Assembly (NCBI GenBank): GCA_966250015.1
Contig: CBINFS010000030.1
Location: forward strand, 1 to 45,810
Direction: 5' to 3'
DNA from: CBINFS01 sp966250015
Lineage (GTDB): Bacteria; Bacteroidota; Rhodothermia; Rhodothermales; DASSAV01
DNA length: 45,810 nt
Shown here piece after piece: positions 43,355 through 45,810 of this stretch. Positions within the stretch are counted from its first letter, which is position 1; each line of letters opens with the position of its first letter. The notes under the pieces were generated by a model. That model saw only the letters and a list, made by a program, of their open reading frames with translations, ran no database searches and was not told where the DNA came from. Position numbers and translations under genes: made by a program.

Positions 43355-43404
43355 AAAAACGCCGGAATCCGAGGCCTCCCAGCACCCCGGTTTCCGGCGT
43401 TTTT
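43355..43404 (+). terminator. Rho-independent-type terminator after the chemoreceptor
   Basis: AAAAACGCCGGAA at 43355-43367 pairs perfectly with 43392-43404 (TTCCGGCGTTTTT). The 24-base loop is rather large. The T-run and position 20 bases after the stop codon support it. Confidence 0.85.
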
Positions 43405-43423
43405 GTATTTGCTGACTAAATGT

Positions 43424-43799
43424 GTCTCATGCGAAGGCGCGAAGGATTCCTAAGAATAATCCGCTGATGGACGCCGACTAGCGCAGATGATTTTTTCAAG
43501 GGAAGTAGACCGAAGGCAGGACGTATTTTCTATTGAATACCCCAAAAAACCCGTCATTCCTGCCCCCGAGTCGGAATCCATGCATGGGTTCTGAAGGGCA
43601 GAATGGTTGAGGTAAACCTAATATTTTTCTGGATCTCTGCCTTCGGGGAGATGACGTGGTTGGGTAGTGGTTTGGTAGCCCTATACGTCCCACATTCGAT
43701 CCAAGGCGACACAAAAAATCATCAGCGGACATCTGCGCCATCCCCGGACCGTCGTTTTTCAAAAAGTCCTTCGCGACTTCGCGTCTTCGCGTGAGACCT
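43424..43799. repeat. Composite intergenic repeat block 8 with inverted end modules
   Basis: This is the clearest example of the composite. Its left end reads CATGCGAAGGCGCGAAGG (43429), AATAATCCGCTGATGG (43457) and TAGACCGAAGGCAGGACG (43505). The middle holds CATTCCTGCCCCCGAGTCGG (43554) and TCTCTGCCTTCGGGGAGA (43633). The right end carries the same outer modules inverted: ACGTCCCACATTCGATCC (43685), ATCATCAGCGGACATCTGCG (43718) and CTTCGCGACTTCGCGTCTTC (43768). No gene is seen. Confidence 0.78.
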
Positions 43800-43807
43800 T
43801 CGGCCCC

Positions 43808-44809
43808 TCACACGTGCTGCTGGAGGAAGCGGATGATCTCCTGGCGGCCTTCGGGGGTTTCCATGTGGCCGACGTCGTAGCGGAGCAGCTTCCACTTGTC
43901 GGAGGCGCCCAGGGACGCGTAGACCTCGTTCAACTCGGCCTCGATACGGTCCAGGCCGTCGACCGGCGTCAGGATGTCGCGCGTACCGGCGAGAGCGAGG
44001 TGCGCGCGCGGCGCGATCAGGGCGTTGATCTGGGCTGTCGTGAAGTGCTTCAGCAGCGACGGGACGTAGTAGTAGATGCCGTGCGCGTGCAGGCCTTTGT
44101 GCTCTAGCAAAGCGTGGAAGTCGGTCAGGCAGTTCAAGTCCACCGTGACTTTGATCCGTTCGTCGAGTGCGGCGAGCCACCACGCCATGGTGCTGCCCAT
44201 CGAGATGCCGAGCGTGGAGAGCCGCGAGGCGTCGACGTCCGGACGCGTCGTCAGGTAATCGACTGCCCGCAGGCTGTCGTAGACCATCATGCCCCAGAGC
44301 ACCTGCCCGTTCCAGAGCATCGCCTTGAACGTGTCCATCTCGGACGTGTGGCTGCGCTCGCCGAACACCCAGTGGTCGATGCTCAGCCCGATCCAGCCCA
44401 GGCCGGTGATGACCTCGGCGTACGGCGGGTCCTGGAGGTACTCGCGCCCTTCGATGAACTCCTTCTTCCCGATGTCGTAGCCGCCGCCGTGTGAGTGGTT
44501 GAAGAGCACGGCCGGGACGCGCCCGCTGATCTCCTTCGGGCGTGCCAGAAACGCCGGCACCGGCTCGATCCCGTTCAGGTCGAGCACCAGCTTTTCGAGC
44601 ACGTACGATCCCCGGTCCTCCTCCGACACTTTCTCCGCCGAGATCGGCCGGTTACGATCGGGCAGGTCGCCGAGCAGCCTGTAAAGCTCGGCCCGCCTGT
44701 CGGCTGCGCCTGCGATCGGTTCCTGTGAAACGGCCCGTGAGCACCCTAACCCGCTGACGCCGACAAACCCCAGAGCCCCTAAGAGTGGAATAAACGTTCT
44801 TCTGTTCAA
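43808..44809 (-). CDS. Alpha/beta-hydrolase (esterase-type), exported lipoprotein candidate
   Basis: The start is a TTG at 44809: GGAGG lies 7 bases upstream and the frame from there gives NRRTFIPLLGALGFVGVSGLGC, a twin-arginine leader with a lipobox (Cys23). The longer frame to 45052 overlaps the neighbouring gene and has a low-complexity start, so I reject it. The 333-residue product has GISMG at 201-205 with nucleophile Ser203, GTRD with Asp278, VGHM with His315, and an oxyanion loop NHSHGGGYD near 104-112. It resembles the acetyl-xylan-esterase/dienelactone hydrolase superfamily. It probably removes ester groups from polysaccharides, fitting the neighbouring glycosidase-type gene 35 bases upstream on the same strand. 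Confidence 0.82.
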   Translation of the reverse strand: MNRRTFIPLLGALGFVGVSGLGCSRAVSQEPIAGAADRRAELYRLLGDLPDRNRPISAEKVSEEDRGSYVLEKLVLDLNGIEPVPAFLARPKEISGRVPAVLFNHSHGGGYDIGKKEFIEGREYLQDPPYAEVITGLGWIGLSIDHWVFGERSHTSEMDTFKAMLWNGQVLWGMMVYDSLRAVDYLTTRPDVDASRLSTLGISMGSTMAWWLAALDERIKVTVDLNCLTDFHALLEHKGLHAHGIYYYVPSLLKHFTTAQINALIAPRAHLALAGTRDILTPVDGLDRIEAELNEVYASLGASDKWKLLRYDVGHMETPEGRQEIIRFLQQHV

Positions 44810-44844
44810 CGATAAACCTCCGAATTGGCTGTTCTGGCAGGTCC

Positions 44845-45810
44845 TTACCGAATGACCGTGATTTTGTGCACCTGGCGGCCTTCGTTTTCCCTGTCGATCA
44901 TGAGAAAGTAGATGCCGCTCGGCAGCCCTGTCACGTCGAGCGTGAGCGTGTGGGCGCCCTGTAAAAGATACTCCCCGGCGCCCTTTCGCACCAGCCGCCC
45001 GGTGACGTCGAAAAGCTCCATCCGCACGGGCTGCGGCTCCCGCACCACACACCGAACGTGGATCCGGTCGCTGGACGGGTTGGGATAGACCTCTGTCTGT
45101 GATTGCGTCTCACTCTCGGGGAGCTCCACACTCGTCGAAACGCCCTCGCGGGTCTCGACCAGCACGTAGTTGGCGCTGTACTTCTTCACCTCGAGAAGAA
45201 GCTGCCCATCAACAGTGCAGGACCGTGCGGGCACCGCCTCGTAGTGCTCCGGTCCTCCTCCTTCCTGCGTCGTCCCGACCCCGTTGATCTCAAGCTTGCG
45301 GGAGTCGGGATCGTCGTTTTGCACCTCGTATACGTAATACCGCCCCTCGGGCGTCACGTCGCGGAGGTCCAGCAGCACGGTCTCGTCGTTTCCCGTCGGG
45401 TTGACAATCACGACGCCCGTCTCACCCGACGAAAACCGCGACGCGTATGCCCTCACGGTGCTCTTGTCGACGGAAGCGTTCACCATCACGTCGCCGAAGA
45501 GGCGAGTGTAGAAGTAGTACGCAAAAAAGACGGGGTGCGGTGTGTTCTCGACGACGCCCGGCTCGTCGGCCGAGGCGAGCAACCCGTGGTCCTTTCCGTC
45601 CTCCCACCCGTTTTTCAGGTCCCACATGTTCGCCATCCCGTAGCCGTGGCGGATGATCTCCCCGATCACACTGGCGAAAAACAGGCCGTTCAGGTGGCTC
45701 GTCGCCTTGTATTTCTCCTCCGAAAAGATGTTGTATTCAGTCAGGGCGATGGGTATCGGGTCGACGCCGGCCCACTGCACCCAATGCGACGAGACGTTCT
45801 GAGTGAAAGT
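44845..45810 (-). CDS. Clan GH-A-like glycosidase C-terminal part with T9SS sorting domain, 5' end cut
   Basis: The minus-strand frame is open through the right edge, so only the last 321 residues are visible. The first part (PIALTEYNIFSEEKYKATSH with the Glu of LTEYN, then GYGMANMWDLKNGWEDGKDH) resembles the C-terminal half of clan GH-A barrels such as alpha-L-arabinofuranosidase-type enzymes, with Glu a candidate nucleophile. A beta-sandwich follows. The last 75 residues are a type A T9SS C-terminal domain: EVYPNPSSDRIHVRCVV, LFDVTGRLVRKG, LDVTGLPSGIYFLMI and a final KITVIR. That directs export through the type IX system and attachment or release at the surface. The esterase gene follows after 35 bases and is likely in the same unit. 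Confidence 0.8.
   Translation of the reverse strand, partial: TFTQNVSSHWVQWAGVDPIPIALTEYNIFSEEKYKATSHLNGLFFASVIGEIIRHGYGMANMWDLKNGWEDGKDHGLLASADEPGVVENTPHPVFFAYYFYTRLFGDVMVNASVDKSTVRAYASRFSSGETGVVIVNPTGNDETVLLDLRDVTPEGRYYVYEVQNDDPDSRKLEINGVGTTQEGGGPEHYEAVPARSCTVDGQLLLEVKKYSANYVLVETREGVSTSVELPESETQSQTEVYPNPSSDRIHVRCVVREPQPVRMELFDVTGRLVRKGAGEYLLQGAHTLTLDVTGLPSGIYFLMIDRENEGRQVHKITVIR

Noticed and set aside
3682..43799. Possible CRISPR array made of the dispersed palindromes
   Set aside because: The repeats are scattered singly or in mixed order through many gaps, with variable spacing and both orientations, and no cas gene is present.
44810..45052. Upstream extension of the esterase frame
   Set aside because: It overlaps the T9SS-domain gene in another frame and is rich in Arg/Ala/Gly shadow composition, while the TTG at 44809 has a good ribosome site and a proper leader.

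Overview
The window looks like a stretch of a GC-rich chromosome from the Bacteroidota/Rhodothermota side of the FCB group. I infer this from three things seen in the sequence. Many signal peptides end in a short Ala-Gln cleavage site and many lipoproteins are predicted. Several beta-barrel proteins end in an aromatic residue. The right-edge gene carries a C-terminal type IX secretion (T9SS) sorting domain. Strong Shine-Dalgarno sites are rare, which also fits. I saw no rRNA or tRNA gene, no CRISPR array, no transposase, integrase or phage gene, and no complete insertion sequence.

Layout, left to right. 1-8.9 kb: a GH106-type glycosidase cut by the window edge, an outer-membrane protein plus lipoprotein pair with a strong terminator, an Ogt-type DNA repair methyltransferase, an alginate-export-type barrel, a RibD-C/DHFR-like reductase and an L,D-transpeptidase. 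9.6-15.1 kb: an exported C_GCAxxG_C_C protein, an Omp85-type barrel without POTRA domains, a membrane zinc peptidase, and the zwf-pgl pair for the oxidative pentose phosphate entry. 15.7-19 kb: a minus-strand run of small enzymes (DUF1801 protein, GNAT acetyltransferase, ICMT-like methyltransferase) and a class D beta-lactamase lipoprotein. 19.2-22.2 kb: a stress cluster of CsbD, a tandem UspA protein and a CPA2 antiporter fused to a PTS EIIA-like domain. 22.7-30.6 kb: a secreted YdjC deacetylase, a GH20-like and a GH116-like glycosidase, and lipoproteins, one with a JAMM-like motif. 30.6-36.5 kb: an RND efflux system (adaptor, permease, then TolC). 37-45.8 kb: a GH140-like lipoprotein, a sulfotransferase-fold protein, two tandem near-duplicate lipoproteins, a chemoreceptor, a secreted esterase and a T9SS-exported clan GH-A-like enzyme.

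Two themes recur. One is cell-envelope and polysaccharide work: at least five glycoside hydrolase-type genes, a deacetylase and an esterase, with no SusC/SusD pair in view. The other is envelope stress and efflux.

The most unusual DNA feature is non-coding. Nearly every larger intergenic gap is filled with a mosaic of short dispersed palindromes. These are often arranged as composite blocks of about 270-550 bp with inverted outer modules, and three copies share a near-identical core of about 190 bp. The most unusual protein features are the tandem lipoprotein paralogs at 39934-40968, the JAMM-like lipoprotein at 29837-30598, and the antiporter-EIIA fusion. No single locus is clearly a new defence or signalling system. 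All family calls were made by eye from motifs, without database searches.
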